A DNA stretch of 64,000 nt from Zingiber officinale (taxonomy: Eukaryota; Streptophyta; Magnoliopsida; Zingiberales; Zingiberaceae), in assembly GCF_018446385.1 (NCBI RefSeq), contig NC_055996.1, positions 14,867,317-14,931,316 of the forward strand, written 5' to 3'. A model generated the notes under the pieces. It saw only the letters and a program-made list of their open reading frames with translations. It ran no database searches and was not told where the DNA came from. Positions 22,053 through 35,723 of this stretch are shown here, one piece after another (the stretch's first letter is position 1; each line of letters opens with the position of its first letter). The position numbers and the translations under genes were made by a program.

Positions 22053-25000
22053 ATGGGTTTAGGGCTGCTGCACTTCGATGGTCGCGTCGTCGACGACGAT
22101 GGACGGCCCTTGCTGGAATCCGACGACGGTGAGGAGCTGATGCATGTTGAGCCTGGCGTCGCCGTCGCCCTCGGTTCCCGGCCCATGGAGTCGCCTGGAA
22201 CTCTCTACGTCACCTCAAGGTATCAGTGCCACGCTCACTCAGTTTCTTGCTTCTTGTCTTCTCTCAGATGTGAGTGGATCCTGCAGGAGGGTGATTTGGC
22301 TGAGCGACGCCGACAAAGAGAAAGGGTATGCGGTGGATTTCTTGTCGTTGTCCCTCCACGCTGTGTCGAGGGACCCAGAGACCTACCCCTTTCCTTGCAT
22401 CTATACTCAGGTATTTGATCTATGACTGAGTTTGGGGCGGTTCTACCTGAACTTGTATTGAATCCAAAGGATCAAAATTACAAAACGTAACTTTTTTTTT
22501 TCCTTTTCTTTTTATCTCGAGTATTAGAAAATTGTCTGTGTTTTTTTGGAGAATTCATTGTGGTGCTCGATAATGCGCTATTTTGCCTCACTGATTGGAT
22601 AGCTACATGTTGGCGCTTGAGGTTGCCTATTTGAGTTGGTGATTACTAGCTGAGAATGGTCCTTTAATAGTAATAATTCCCTGAAGGATTTGAATTATTT
22701 GAGGGGCAAAAATGAGTTACACCATTGAGGATAGTTAGATTGGCTGATGGCCCCTGTGCTGTTTTTTGCTTTATTGCTTATGTACTGTTTGCTGGATTCT
22801 TCATCAGATTGAGATAGGTGACGAAGATGAAGAGTCTGAAAGCTCAGATTCAGAAAGTAATGATGATTTGGAATTGTCAAAAGTCACTGAAATGAGACTT
22901 CTTCCTTCAGATGCTGGAAAGTGTATCCTTGCTATCATGCATGCCTCATATTGTTTTCATTTGTGGCAAGTTCATTGATTGATGCATTTTTCATGTATAA
23001 AGTAGGCATTGCTGAATCTTTTGTAGCCAACTTTCTATTTAATGCTATTATGAGTGTGCTTGTCAAAGTAGGAAAGAATCTGATGCAGTTGGCATTGCTT
23101 CATCATGGATTTTAGTTATGGCATAATAATACAATTATGAATGTCATCTTATCTTTCATTATGATTATCCTGCAAGTTCATTGCATCGATCTGTAACTCA
23201 TCGATTGCATATTCTGGGACCGTGATTGTCTTCTTATCAAATCCCATCTTTCACTAAGAGAAAAATCTCTATGCTTTTTATATGGTTGTTAATTTCAGAT
23301 CCTCCTTGCATGTTGCTTTTTTTTTTCTTTTCTTGGTACTGAAAACCCTTAGAATTTGGGTTTGGTCAATTGTTTCTTTCATATTCTGTATCTTGGTAAT
23401 ATAAAAATATTACATACTGGGTAATCATATGTTGATCTACAATGCTAGTAGCAGTTATGTTTGTGTATGATGCTGTTAGTGTGTAGAGTGTACCAAGCAG
23501 TGATTTAGCTCACTTCCGGTTGATTTGCAACATCGTGGTAATTAGTATATTCAATCCTTAAAACATTTTACTGTGCTCAAGACCTAAGGAGGCAGTAAAT
23601 TTTGTACTTGTTAATGTTAATTTGAAGAAAATATTAATAGTAAACCATTTGGAAATTATGAATGGAAAAACGTTAGAATCGTTTATAATGCATTTTTAGA
23701 AAATGAGAATATCATATACAATAAAGCATTGGTCCTTGCGAATTCCATTCTTCATTTAATCATTGGTACAGGTCCGTTTTGGTAGTGACTGAATTTTCAT
23801 CCTGAACTGTTATTCTGAACCTTCACATAGAGAAACTCATATAATCCTCAGATTGGAATAAGACTATTGAGAATCACTATCCGCCCCATGCTTTTGTAAT
23901 CACATGGGCAAGCACTGGGTTTTGTGAAGAAACATCACCCATGATCTCTTCACTTCAATTTATTTGAGGTTGAGGGCGTGTTCTCTGTCTCAATCTGGCT
24001 TTCTTTCTATCCTATTATGTGAGTGATTATAGATTAACAAATTAAAAGTTTATGGGAAATAAAATTTTAATCGATAAAATTATGCTTAATAGAAAATATA
24101 ATAAAGTCATCCTTTCTGTCACATCATTTAGCCTTCGGGTTGTAGGTCCATGTTTCTTGAGAACTTCTGGGTTTTTATTTCTATTTGTTTTGTCCTTCCA
24201 TTTCTTGAGGTCTTTTTGAATTTTGTTTTACTACATTTGGCCAACTTTAGTATCATTCACAGCTGAGAGCAGCTAGCAAGTTTGTGAAAATGAATCTAAA
24301 CCATCCTTTGTTTTAGCTTTGCTATAATCCATTGTGGTAACACCTCTGCCTAGTCAATGCGTGCCAGTTTGGTGATTATCAGCTCAAGTTTAGTGTTCAT
24401 GATTTTTTTTTGTTTGATCTTGAACACCTGTAGTCATGTTGGTTTGTGACATGAACCAATAAGTGATATAATATCATTTTTTTTGTTTCATCCTTAACTA
24501 ATGTTATAGTGGATACTCTCTTTGACATTTTCTGTCAATGTGCTGAGCTAAACCCTGAGCCTCATCAAGGTAAGGGCGGACTTGTTTTTTTTTTCTTCTC
24601 TAATAACATTATACTTAGGCACCTTCTTATCTGATCATTCTTCTCTGATGTTATACATTCAGAAGGAGAGGAAGAAAATACTTGGTTTTTTGGTGATGAA
24701 AAAATCAGCGATGCTGGTAATTTGATTTAATTAATATAGAAGCATTGCAATTTGGTTTTCTATCATTATTCAACTATAGCAATGATATCTATGTAAACCA
24801 TTTTTCTTTTCTTTGCAGGAAGTGATTCTGAGTGGCAGTTTTCAGAAAATCCTGGCAACCCTATTGGTTCTGCAAATGGAGATCATGACCTATCTCAGAG
24901 AGTTCATGAGGTATGTGTAGGTGCAGGGTATCGTGCTTCTTTACCTTTGAGTGATGCATTATTGTCATGGATAGATATTTCTTACTACAATATAACATTT

Positions 25001-25886
25001 TACATTGTCAAGTATTTGGCAGGGGAATATCTTCAAACCTATGCTTTGTGTAGAAATTGCTAAAAGAATCTATGCATATGTTTATTAATAATATTTTTTG
25101 TATTTACAAGTGATGCCATGGTTTTCATCTCAAGGCATATAATAGTTTTTATTGGTTGGTTACTATTATCGGCATCACCTATCCATGCATTTATTTATTT
25201 TCTTGCCATTTAAGTATCAAAGTTCTAATAGAAAGCAAAACCAAAGTAACTTTGTCTGCTAGAGTTGCAAATAGAACTTCGAAAACATTAAATGGGAATC
25301 TTCAAAAAGTTCACCTGATCTTCTTACCTACAAAACATTAAATGTTACTCATAAATTTTTTCCTTTACTAGTTGCTAAACTAGCTATCTTGAACTAAGCT
25401 TCATTATCTTATTGAGTTATTTACTTTTTTATTGAGCCTGAAGTCGAACATGTGTTTTATGTAAGTTCAATTGGAGTCATTATTATTCATATGATTTAGG
25501 TAAAATGTTTTATATAATAATGTAAATTCATGATCTTTCCAGAACTTCAACAAGCAGGCTCACACACACACACAATTGAGTTATTTAATTTTTTTATTGA
25601 GTCTGAAGTCGAACATGAGTTTCATGTAAGTTCAATTGGCCGAATACTGAATACAGAGCTCGTTCAGTTTTAGTTAGTTTGCATCTACCAATCTGGATTG
25701 TTTTCATAGTAAAATTTTCACAATCTAACTTTAATCTCTAATTCAGTTTTATGCCCTTTTTCAACTTTATGTTCTTGTCCTGATTGGCCATTGTCTCTGA
25801 TGCAGCTTCAAATCGATTCCCAGCAGTTTGAGGATGCAGACGAAGACGAAGAGACTCATGACGATCATTGCTTGGCAGCCAACTAA
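22053..25886 (+). CDS. ICLN: ICln / methylosome subunit pICln, 7 exons, 230 aa
   Basis: Exons 22053-22219, 22287-22410, 22808-22922, 24510-24569, 24663-24716, 24819-24910, 25806-25886 have GT-AG borders and sum to 693 nt, a closed frame of 230 aa (plant ICln proteins are about 230 aa). The N-terminal PH-like fold shows GEELMHVEPGVAVALGSRP, then SRRVIWLSDADKEKGYAVDF and ISLHAVSRDPE-like residues (about 30-97). An acidic loop follows (GDEDEESESSDSE, ~101-115), then LDTLFDIFCQCAELNPEP and an acidic C-terminus. ICln is a cytosolic chaperone that binds Sm proteins and presents them to PRMT5 before snRNP assembly; its old name, chloride-conductance regulator, is not thought to be its main role. The last exon and the long third intron (1.6 kb) are normal for plants. 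Convergent with the hnRNP gene. Confidence 0.93.
25411..25639. repeat. Imperfect direct repeat in ICln intron 6, with a CA microsatellite
   Basis: Copies 25411-25474 and 25575-25639 share 'attgagttattta...attgag.ctgaagtcgaacatg' and continue to 'gtaagttcaattgg'. A (CA)n run at about 25559-25574 lies between them. It probably arose by local duplication. Confidence 0.75.
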
Positions 25887-27802
25887 TGCATTTCCCCACC
25901 AGCCCTGCAGTTCTCCATGGCCACTTAGGCTTCTTGTCCGCTAAAGAGAAGGTTCGGTTTACCAGTTTGAACTGGTTTAGTATGAGTAAAATCTACGTAA
26001 AAGGTCTTGCGATTGGTCAAGAATGTGTTCGATACTCATTGTGTGATGATCAAATCAAAGGAATGCCATCAAGGATTGTATCCCAATGGAAACCGAACCC
26101 AAGAGTTCATGAAACTTAATTGTGCAATCATTGTAATGGATATTTTCTACGATGATTAAGCAACAATTTGCGTGCTTAGAAAGTCTTTCGCTCCTACGAA
26201 GACTAATGTGCTTCCATTTGTCTTGATTCCATCAAACAAGGGAGTTGTCGTCTTGTTCAATTTGAATTTTTCCACCAATTGTTCACGTTGCCGCTGCCTT
26301 CGTTTATTCAAGAAAAAGGAATCAAGAAATAAATAGTAATTAAATAACTATTTCATTTGGTTCAGGAAATAAATAGTCGTTAGAATTCATGTGATTAATT
26401 TATAAGAATATTATCTTGATACTAATAAATATTTCTCATATGTAATATACTTAACTCATCAAATTTACTATATTCGACATCTTAGTTTATTCAACTAATC
26501 CAGCTGGCTCGATTAGAATGACTTGACCTACATTATCAGTTCATACCTATTGAGTTTGATCGGTCCACTTGACTTATCTAATCAATTAACGTATTAGATT
26601 GTGTAATAACGGATCTCAGAATATGTACTTCTCCGATTTACTCTAACAATGGATAAAAAAAAATTTATAGGACCAAATCAGTCATTCCAAATTCAATATT
26701 ATCTGACTTGATTAATTCTTTTTTTAATCAATTAACGCATTCAATTATGCTATACAAGTTACTCATTTAGTATAATCAACCTAATAAATTCTAAGCATCT
26801 ATATAATGTCTTGATTAATTTTTTTTATCAATTAACGCATTCAATTATGCTATACAAGTTACTCATTTAGTATAATCAACCTAATAAATTCCAAGCATTT
26901 ATAGCTCGACTCCTAGTTATTGTGTATTGTGGACTAATTTCTTTCAAAAAAAAAAAATAATAATAATCCTATAACGTTAACTACAGAATGACACATCATT
27001 TATATTTTCGTAATTTATCTTAGTGATCGATAATTTTTTTTAATGAAACTGAATTGATAATTAATCTATTTGAAAAATATAATTCTTTAAAAAAAAACCC
27101 TTAACTAAATTAGCTTAACTTAAACAGGTCATGCAGCTTGATTGATCCCTTAAACCATCTTATTAATAAATTTATTTGCTTATCGAGTCAAGTCATTTGT
27201 TCGACCGGGCTCATTAATTTTTAAGGTCATCGATTCTTAAGGTTAGCTCCACCACTCCGCTTGCCTAATCGTCCTTTCGCGTAAAGGGCTGGATCCGTCG
27301 AAGCACATAGTCAACAGAATGGAGTATTTAAGTTAATTTTTAAAACTAATATATATTTACATACACATCAACCAACTTTAATCTACAAACAACTTCAGTA
27401 CTTGTAGTAATAATAAAATAATAATTCAATGCTTATTCAACAGTCATAGTAGAAGACTACACTAATGTAAATAATTACTGATATAACACTTCTTTTTAAT
27501 AATTCCAAAGGAACATGAGTATGTGGTTAAGTATCAGCACTCGAATTTACCCAACGGATTCACAAAACTAGGCAGCAACTACACAACAAAACCAAGAGCA
27601 AGCTAACTTCCACACCATCATGGGTAGGCACTTGTCATTGAGATTGAGCTTAGTATAAGCCCTGTTTTTCTCATCTAAAATGGCAGTGAAGCTTATTGAA
27701 CCAAATGCAAACCTTTACTGAGATGGTGATACAACAATTAAGGGTGAACCGACACTCGTCTCGTCTGGCCGTCGGCAGCCTTCATAAACAATAACTGGTG
27801 CC
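25887..27802. other. Intergenic region between convergent ICln and hnRNP genes
   Basis: Contains the 3' UTRs of both genes. An open frame 25868-26119 overlaps the ICln 3' UTR and is not supported as a gene. The centre is AT-rich without recognised elements apart from the tandem duplication at 26707-26903. Confidence 0.55.
26707..26903. repeat. Tandem duplication, period 103 bp
   Basis: Copies at 26707-26809 and 26810-about 26903 share 'cttgattaatt', 'atcaattaacgcattcaat' and 'gttactcatttagtataatc' with few differences. Confidence 0.85.
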
Positions 27803-30800
27803 TCAGTAATAGTTGTGTGGTGCATAGTTACCGCGCCCGGGATATGCTCCACTGCTTGGATACGTATAACCAGCCTGAGGGCAGAAAAAGGTTAGCCAAT
27901 AGTTAGCATTAGATAACAAATCGGAAACTTCACACTAACTGTGTTGCAACTTGCAATTGGAAAAGCATTCGGAAGGGCTGGCCATAATATTTTGTTCAAA
28001 TTTAAGATCAGAAAGTGCAAGTGACCCTCTATTGCAAATTCAGATACAAGAAAGACCATTTGCGCGTGCCAAGTTTTTGACTACGCCTTACTGAATAACT
28101 CAATCTAAGAAGAGTCTAAAGAACACACTCTTTCAAGTATGGTTTAAGGGACTAGGCTGGTTCCTGTAAAGAAGAATGTAGTTCTAACATCAATTCTCTT
28201 CTAGGGTTTTGGATGTCAACTTACATTTCTTGATCATGGGCAAGAATGGTAGGTACAATATCAGCATTGACTGAAATTTAGACATGACACAAACCAGATG
28301 TGTCCACCTATGTTTTTCAATGAATCTACATTCTATACTTACTACCAACATCTGTGGACTTTAATTAACTGCACTCTCAACTGAAGAAAATACCTATCCA
28401 TCAAAGTTTGTTTCAATAAGGTTATATAACGATGAAATCATTTCATATTCTTGTTTACCCTATAAAATAGTAACAATCTTTTAGCAAATTATGATATTTT
28501 CCAACCTCACTTTGACTTCTGTAAAAAGTCTTACCTTGGATTTCAAAATTGATTTTTAAAGCTGCACATAAATTATAAATGAAGGATAATAATAGCATAA
28601 TAAAGCTTGCAATTGTTACCAATAAACTTAGCCTTGTAACGTAATAATGTGACCTCTTCATTTGCCTTATGTATTGGACTATTGGTCTAAACAAATTTGA
28701 GATATTTCACATTATAATATTATAGCTTCAAATGGATTGTGAGCTTAAATTGGTTTTTTCTATTTAAATTCTTCTAGCTTAATAGTATGTGAATTCTGAA
28801 TGTAGTCGAGTATGGGATTACTAAAGAATCCTTTTCCAAATTGATTTTACATAAATTTCTAATATCTACCAAAAGAGCAACCCGGTGCACGAAATCCCGC
28901 CAATACGAAGTCTCAGAGAAGGGTCTATCGTACGCAATCATACTCTACTTTGCAAAAGGTTATTTTCGAGACTCAAACTCACACAGCAATAATTTTACAG
29001 TTGCGCCAAGGCTTCCCTTCAAATTTCTAATATCTACCACTTCAAAATATTGTCATGTCATCCACATGATGATTTCTATATATTTGTCAATATGGAAAGT
29101 CTTACCCCTATTGGTCTAGAGTATGAGATTGAAATCCATGCTTTTTGGTATGCATCAGAGCCATTCAATGGGCTCTAGCTGTATGAACAAAGGTCCTCAA
29201 CTATCTTGCTATACCAAGCAGTGTGTTATTATCTGATCTCAGTATGTTGGAATGTATCTGTATCTATGTTTGACGACTTTCCTAAAGCATGTGAATATCA
29301 GTTAGCTGAGTAAAGATGACAACAAAGTACTTGTAGGTATCAGTAAATTCAATCACTGCAAAAAGATACGGTTCCATTTGGTTATTCCAGAAAAATGACA
29401 CTTGTGGATCAATCTTGTTACAATCAGACCAGAACAAGTATGAAATCATCTAATCAATTAGAAATATACGAGTCAAGTATGACTGGACTAAATGGGCGGT
29501 TCCAACCAGGTCAGTTTTAATGTTAGTATGTTAGTATTTTTCATTGAGACCAGCAATTCTTAACCAGTATCTAAAATATTACTACATGGTAGTAATTATT
29601 CAGTCTACGGTTCCTTGGGTTCTGCAATTATATTCTACAAATAACAATATAAAAACAGGACCCATTATTAAACAGAGCTGAGTATGAATCCATCCTTGGA
29701 TGAAAACCACCATTGAGAGTAAAGTCAACAAAAATAAAAAACAAAAAAAATACCTGATAGCCAGTTGAACTCGAATATCTAGGATAGGAAGGTCGAGCTG
29801 TGGATACAGCTGCAGCACAGAGAAAACTTTTAGGAAGGCAAACATGCATAGCCAATAATTATACCAAACACAATATTTGAAAAAATAGACAGGGAACCTA
29901 TAACTAGCCAAACGCACTACTTACTATCTTAGATTTGCTATAAACAATGCGAGGAATCTTAATCAATGAGTTCCAAACTTTCAATCTTAGCATCCAGAAA
30001 TTGCACGTATTCTAGAGGTTTGTACTAAGTTGATATAGCAGCATCCTCTTTTTTCTCTCTTTTTCCTCTCTTCTTGATATTACATGAGATAATATTATTT
30101 TGGTCAACCATATTTAGATTTTATTGACCGTTGCAATACCTCTAATGGAATGGACTAATTTTGGTCAACAGAAAAGAGAAAAGCTAAGAAAGATGCAAAT
30201 AAAGAGCAGATGATGAGATGAAGATATGCTCCACTTAAAAGAGGAAAGAATCTTCTTGTGAAGAGAAGACCAAAAAGGGCAGAGCATGATGAGAGAAACA
30301 ATACAATAAGTATTAACTCTTGAACAGATAGCAATTTATATAATTATATCTGCTAAATTGATCAAGAAGAATCATAAATAAATAAGTATTAAAATCAGAA
30401 ACAAATTTTTGCAATGGTTATAATCTGAATATCATACAGAAACCATAAAATGAACTCAACAAGGAATTTAGTATTGCTGTAGCGTGAAGAGGTATATCCA
30501 TAACTGGAGCATCAAAAATACTAGCCATAAACAATTATAGAACACATTCGTGAGTGAAATTAGGTTACCTCCAGTGAACTCAGAACCCCTTTGGATATCA
30601 TAAGCAGAAAATCTGAACCATAGAAAGAATCAGATATACAAGAACAATAATGAATTAGAATGTCTACAAGTTATAAAGAGACGAAAAAGAGACCTCTGCT
30701 CATATCCATATGAGTAATGACCTTGTGAAGCAGGAAGATATCCAGCATGAGGGGCCTAAAATATCATCACCCACCCCACATTTGAAACACACACATACAT

Positions 30801-33800
30801 ATATCAGTGACAGCAATGGCAACGAGAAAGGTGGAAGAGAAACAAGATTTAAGATCTCACGAGATCAGACTGGTAGGGATTGGATCCAGAAGCTCCAGCA
30901 TACCCATATCTTTGATAGTTGATTACTGGCATAGAATATTTTGAGTAAGGGCGCTTAATAGAAGAACGTCTACCATGTGTATTACCTACATTTTCCAATA
31001 GAATTAGCAAAAATGTTCCATCAAAACCAAAAATCCAGGGCATTAGGTAATTATGTTATGTCAAAATTGGTGACTTCATACCATGGTAGTAGTCTTTGCG
31101 TGCTTTCTTGGATGACCGTTCATTCACTACAATTCCCCCGTCTCCACCACTACGTTTTTTTCCTTTGTTAGATTGCCACTGCTTTCTATTCTTAGTACTT
31201 CTACCATGAGACATGAAACTTGATTCCTCTCTTTTCTTTTTTCCTTTAGAATCTCCTTGCACACTGACCTGCTTGGACTTGGACCTTTTCTTTCTTTTGG
31301 ATTGGACTTGATCTATAACATCGTCATCCTTGTATACTTTGAATCCGCCATGAGCAGCCCGCTTAGCAAATCGCCCTTTAGGCGGCCTGGCAAGATTTAC
31401 TTTCACCTGAACTCAAGCATACATAAAGAACTTACTACAATTTGACATTACAAACATCACACAGCATACAGAAGCAGGTCATACATTGACATCGCCTTCC
31501 CCATGTTGGCTGCTATTCATCCCCTCCACACAAGCTAGAGCACTCTCTCGTGAAGTAAATTTAACAAAAGCAAAGTCTTTCTTTTTGGTGGCAGATTTTC
31601 TGAACATCTGTACTTTCTCTATTTCACCATAATGTTGGCAAATTTCTCTTATTTTCTTTTCATCCCAAGAATCAGGAAGATCCTCAATATAAACAGTTTT
31701 GACCTGCAAAAAACATACATTTTCCAAGCAAAAAAATTAGTAACCTGAAAAGAAAATTTATTAGTGGATCATGCAAGGAAAAAAGCAGCAATTTATATCA
31801 AAGTCTTATAGGTAAGTTCAGAATGACCAATAAAGTTCAGCTGTATTTACAAAGGAAGGGCAGAGAACCGTAGGATTGGGGACTAGGAAATGATCCTTTA
31901 CTTTGCATTATGAAACAACTATTATATGGGTATATATACGTTCATGAAAAATCCTAATTCTACTAATGTGTAACTACATCCACTAGACTAATAACCCTAA
32001 GGGAGTGCTTGGTTGGAGGGAATGGAAGTGAGGAATGGGAATGAGATTGAAAGTTAGTGTTTGGTTTGGGGTATTGATGGTGGGTCCCACGGATTCAAAC
32101 CTCCAAATATGGGATTGGGCCATTACCAAGTAAAATGGGGGGAATGGGAATGGTAGGTCCCACGGATTCAAAACTCCCCATTCCCATTCTTTACTTCAAT
32201 GAATCTCATTCCTATTCTCATTCCCTTCCGCAAACCAAGCGCCCCCTAACATCTTTAACCCTCCCGTTAAGTCAGAGTATAGATACTATGTATGTCCAAC
32301 TTATTACATAACCTAGAAAAGCTCCCATGAACAAAGAAGTATAAATCTAACGAAGATCACAACTATGAACTGGAAGCATTATACCCACACACAAGCAAAA
32401 CCAAATCAGGCTAATCCACAACCGCCAAGTGAAACTTAAATGGATATGTATTCAGTCATCTCCATACAACACCAGAGGAATATTAAGGCACTTTGATAGT
32501 TCTATGAAACAGTGTTAGGGTACAGAAAAAAGATCCAACAAACCTGTAACATTATTTCTTCACTTAAATTCATTGAAGTTTCTGCAAAAGCAACTTTAGC
32601 ACTCCTTTCACAACCAAAGACAGCATCTGGTAGCCTCAACCGCTGGAATGCTTCCATTGCATCTGAATGTGAGTTAAATTCAAGAAAAGCAAAACCTTTC
32701 GTTTTCCCTTCTTTTTTAGGATCTTCGGGTAAGAGTATATCCTCAAGGTGTTCAACTCCATACGCTCTGAGTGTCTCAGTCACCTAGGAATACACATGCA
32801 AAGTCAAAATTTGCATGAGAACTTAATGAGGATAAAATGATAGAAAGAAAATTAATCAAGACTAAAAAACAAAAAGATCAAGAGCAATTAAGAAAATAAG
32901 CAGAAAAAAATGTGGTAGCTGTTAGAGACAACAAAATAAAGTGAGTTTCACTTTCATACTTGTTCTTTTGTCCATGTTTTGCATATATTTCCAAGATAAA
33001 GGCAGTTGTTATCCTGGCTAGCTGATACTCCAACTCGTTTGCCTTTCACCTGTGCAAAACCAGAGTGCAAGACGATCTACCTAATTAAAACTCTGATCTT
33101 TTGCAAAAATATCAATTCTTTCAAAGAATAAAATTTAATATAATATCAGGTTCATAGAGAGACCTCTGCCCCATCCTTCAGCTCAGAAAGAACCTTCCTT
33201 GCATCATCAATTTTAGCATATTGAATGAAGGCAAACCCTTTGCTCTTCTGTGTCACAGCATATTTAGCTATTCTTATGGATTGAATTTCCCCAAACATAC
33301 CAAAGACATTGACTATATCTTCCTCAACAGCACCTTTATCCAGCCCGCCAATAAATATTCTAAAATTCTTGTCTTTTCTCACTGCCATCTGAGTTTGAAC
33401 GTATAATGAGGCATCATCCTCATCATTTTCTTCCTCATTGACATTATCACTATTTCTATTTGTGTAGCCATCTTTTAGTTTCTCAACTTCAATTTTGTCT
33501 TCATCTTCCTCATCACCTTCATCTTCCTCATCACCTTCATCTTCTCCAGAACCTTCAGTTTCACTTGGATCTTCGTCTTCATCTTCAATTACATCTCCAC
33601 CTTCCTCATGATCTTCAATACTGTCTTCCTCATCATCTTTGATCTCATCTCCATTTTCCTCATCATCTACCTCATCATCATCCTTGACTATTTTTGCTTT
33701 ACCTGATAAAGAAAATCAATGAGTTACAATGATATAGTCTAGATTTCAATCACTAGGGGAAAAAGACAATGTTATTCCACCCCCACCCCCCAATGGTTCA

Positions 33801-35664
33801 TTTGGCAAGACACGATGAATCTGAAATAGAATAGAATAGAATCAGCAATAAAATGAACAGGACGATTCTTTCCATTCATATGTTTGGTTTTATTAGATTC
33901 AAATGTTCTTATGAATAGAATAAAAATATACGTAACTTTCAAGCCTTTTGTTTTATGTAGAATGCTATATTTTTTTGAATGTTGAATACCCATATGGAAT
34001 GAAATCAATACACCATCCTACTGATCAATCTCACTCAGACAAATTGATCAAAATAAAATAATGGCACCAAATCCAGAATTATGATTCCATACTGGGCCTT
34101 TTTCCACCATACCAAATGATCCACAGGAACTGTAAGAGGTTTCAATATCTATTGAACGTGTCACTTTCTTTCTTGTCTTCCTATTGCCTGGCCTATGATA
34201 TTGTCACAGGAATAAAAATCAAGACTCTCATTGAAGAATATATATTTTTATCAAAACAATTACATTAGAAGACAAATAGAGCCATTTGAATGCCACAAAA
34301 AAGCTAAAGAAATCTGGTATGAAGACGCAAATACTAGTTAATTTTGATAAAACACCGATCACTCTTGGGAGAAATTCCAGTCGTCATCATTAAATTATGT
34401 TTGCTCCAACTCTTTGAGCTCAACTACCTGGATTTTATCATTAAACTTGATGCAAAATTTTATGCTAGTAATAAACTAATCAATTAGATCCATTTTTCTC
34501 TTTTAATAAACATAAAAAAGTAATATTAATAACAATTAAGAAAATAGAAATAGTGCCTAAGCCACAAATGGATAATGTACCATGCTCCAAGTAACTTACC
34601 ACTATCAATTTCTCTTTTCATGTGCCAAAAACTAATTGATGTGGAAATATAATTGCCTTGTTTCGATAAGTCTAGAGTCCTAGGTATTTGACATTGACAA
34701 CAAGGATCCTATCTTGTCATCATAATCAATGCACACCTAAATTGCTAATAATAGATAAATCTCAAAATCGCTCTTAATTAGGTTATGCGAACTTCTCTTT
34801 GTCTCGATTTACACACCTTAGACTCTTAATAGAAAATAAAATTGCCTAGCTCAAGCTTCATGAATAGAAATGAACATTCAGTTTCATACTATGAAAAAAA
34901 ACTATTAATACGTGTCAACTGATGAAGACCTGGTCAATCCGATGTGCTAACAATGCATTTTAACAACATCAGTGTAAGAATGGAGAAAGAAATATTTGTC
35001 TGCCAAAAAAAGAATGAAAAGGAAGTCGTGCAACAAGTGTGTTTATTTAAGAATTAGAATTAAGTGAAAAAAAACATAAATCAGCTCGATGGACTGAATC
35101 TCAACTGGGTCCAGCATCCCTTTTTTGCTCAGCTAAACAATTAAACTACAAAAAAATGCGTAGAAAACAGATTTGGCATGGGAACGGCACACAATTCATA
35201 CCCTGATCAGCAGCCACAACATCGTGCTCTTCTTCAGCTTCTAGAACCGCAGCAACATCGCCTGGATGCTTTGGAACTTCAGCATTTTCAGGATGCACGG
35301 AAGAATCATCAACTTCCTTTGCATCCTCCGGATCATCAGCTACGGTTTGTTCTCTAGCCTTCTCAACAGATGCTGCTTCTTCGACCATCTCAGATGCAAC
35401 CTCCTGAATCTGCAAAGCCTCAACTAGCACTTGAGTAGGCTTCTCCGTCGCAATCGTCGCTCCATCGATTTCTGATGTCATCACTCTCTCATCCGCCACA
35501 GGATCCTCTACAGACATCGGCGTAGCGATAATCTCAGCTTTGAGCTCCTCCCTCTTCACACCCTCAGCCTCCGCCGACGGCGACTCATCGATCGCAGCGA
35601 GATTCTTCTTCGACCTCAGCGACGGCCTCTTGGCGACGGCCTTCTTGACCGACCGCGGGGGCAT
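27803..35664 (-). CDS. hnRNP Q/R-like RNA-binding protein with three RRMs, 11 exons, 744 aa
   Basis: Minus-strand exons: 35202-35664, 33164-33702, 32960-33049, 32544-32783, 31485-31703, 31082-31406, 30861-30985, 30694-30755, 30569-30612, 29754-29809, 27803-27874. They sum to 2,235 nt in one open frame with GT-AG borders. The N-terminus (MPPRSVKKAVAKR) is basic, then acidic Ala/Glu-rich; exon 2 adds a long Asp/Glu run (~160-255). RRM1 ~267-340 (IFIGGL; KGFAFIQY), RRM2 ~349-435 (LYLGNI; KGFAFLEF), RRM3 ~445-520 (VYIEDL; KDFAFVKF). Lys/Arg clusters (SKRKKRSKSK, KGKKKREE) suggest nuclear or nucleolar import. The C-terminus is Tyr/Gly/Ser-rich (GHYSYGYEQ, ending PHNYY), as in hnRNP Q/R. It should bind nuclear RNA; relatives include Arabidopsis LIF2-type proteins. 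Exact orthology is not settled. A SINE and a MITE sit in its introns. Confidence 0.9.
28872..29020 (-). mobile_element. Au-like SINE in the last intron of the hnRNP gene
   Basis: Flanked by a perfect 19-bp duplication AAATTTCTAATATCTACCA (28853-28871 and 29021-29039). Read on minus it begins GAAGGGAAGCCTTGGCGCAA (box A region) and has a box-B-like GTTTGAGTCTC. It then carries the Au-SINE-type phrases GTACG...AGACCCTTC and GTGCACCGGGTTGC, and ends in a short T run. It is a Pol III-type retroposon that depends on LINE enzymes. Confidence 0.85.
32001..32246. mobile_element. Tourist-like MITE (PIF/Harbinger) in intron 4 of the hnRNP gene, 246 bp
   Basis: Terminal inverted repeats GGGAGTGCTTGGTT (left) and the complement GGGGGCGCTTGGTT (right) match at 12 of 14 bases. 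TAA is present on both sides (31998-32000 and 32247-32249), the 3-bp duplication typical of PIF/Harbinger. The interior is non-coding. Confidence 0.82.
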
Positions 35665-35715
35665 CTTCCTCGAGCAGGAGCAGCAAGCAAACGGGAGAAA
35701 GCGAGCGGAAGTGTC

Positions 35716-35723
35716 TTAGGGTT
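35716..35723 (-). promoter_or_regulatory. Telo-box upstream of the hnRNP gene
   Basis: AACCCTAA on minus, about 52 bases before the ATG at 35664. Confidence 0.4.

Noticed and set aside
29600..29917. 105-codon minus frame in the hnRNP gene
   Set aside because: It contains exon 10 in the wrong phase plus intron sequence; splicing gives a different reading.
33460..33642. HLHLPHHL-rich plus frame
   Set aside because: Antisense of the Asp/Glu-rich part of hnRNP exon 2.
33770..34020. Possible MITE in hnRNP intron 1
   Set aside because: AATAGAATAG runs look element-like, but I could not find matching terminal inverted repeats or a duplication.
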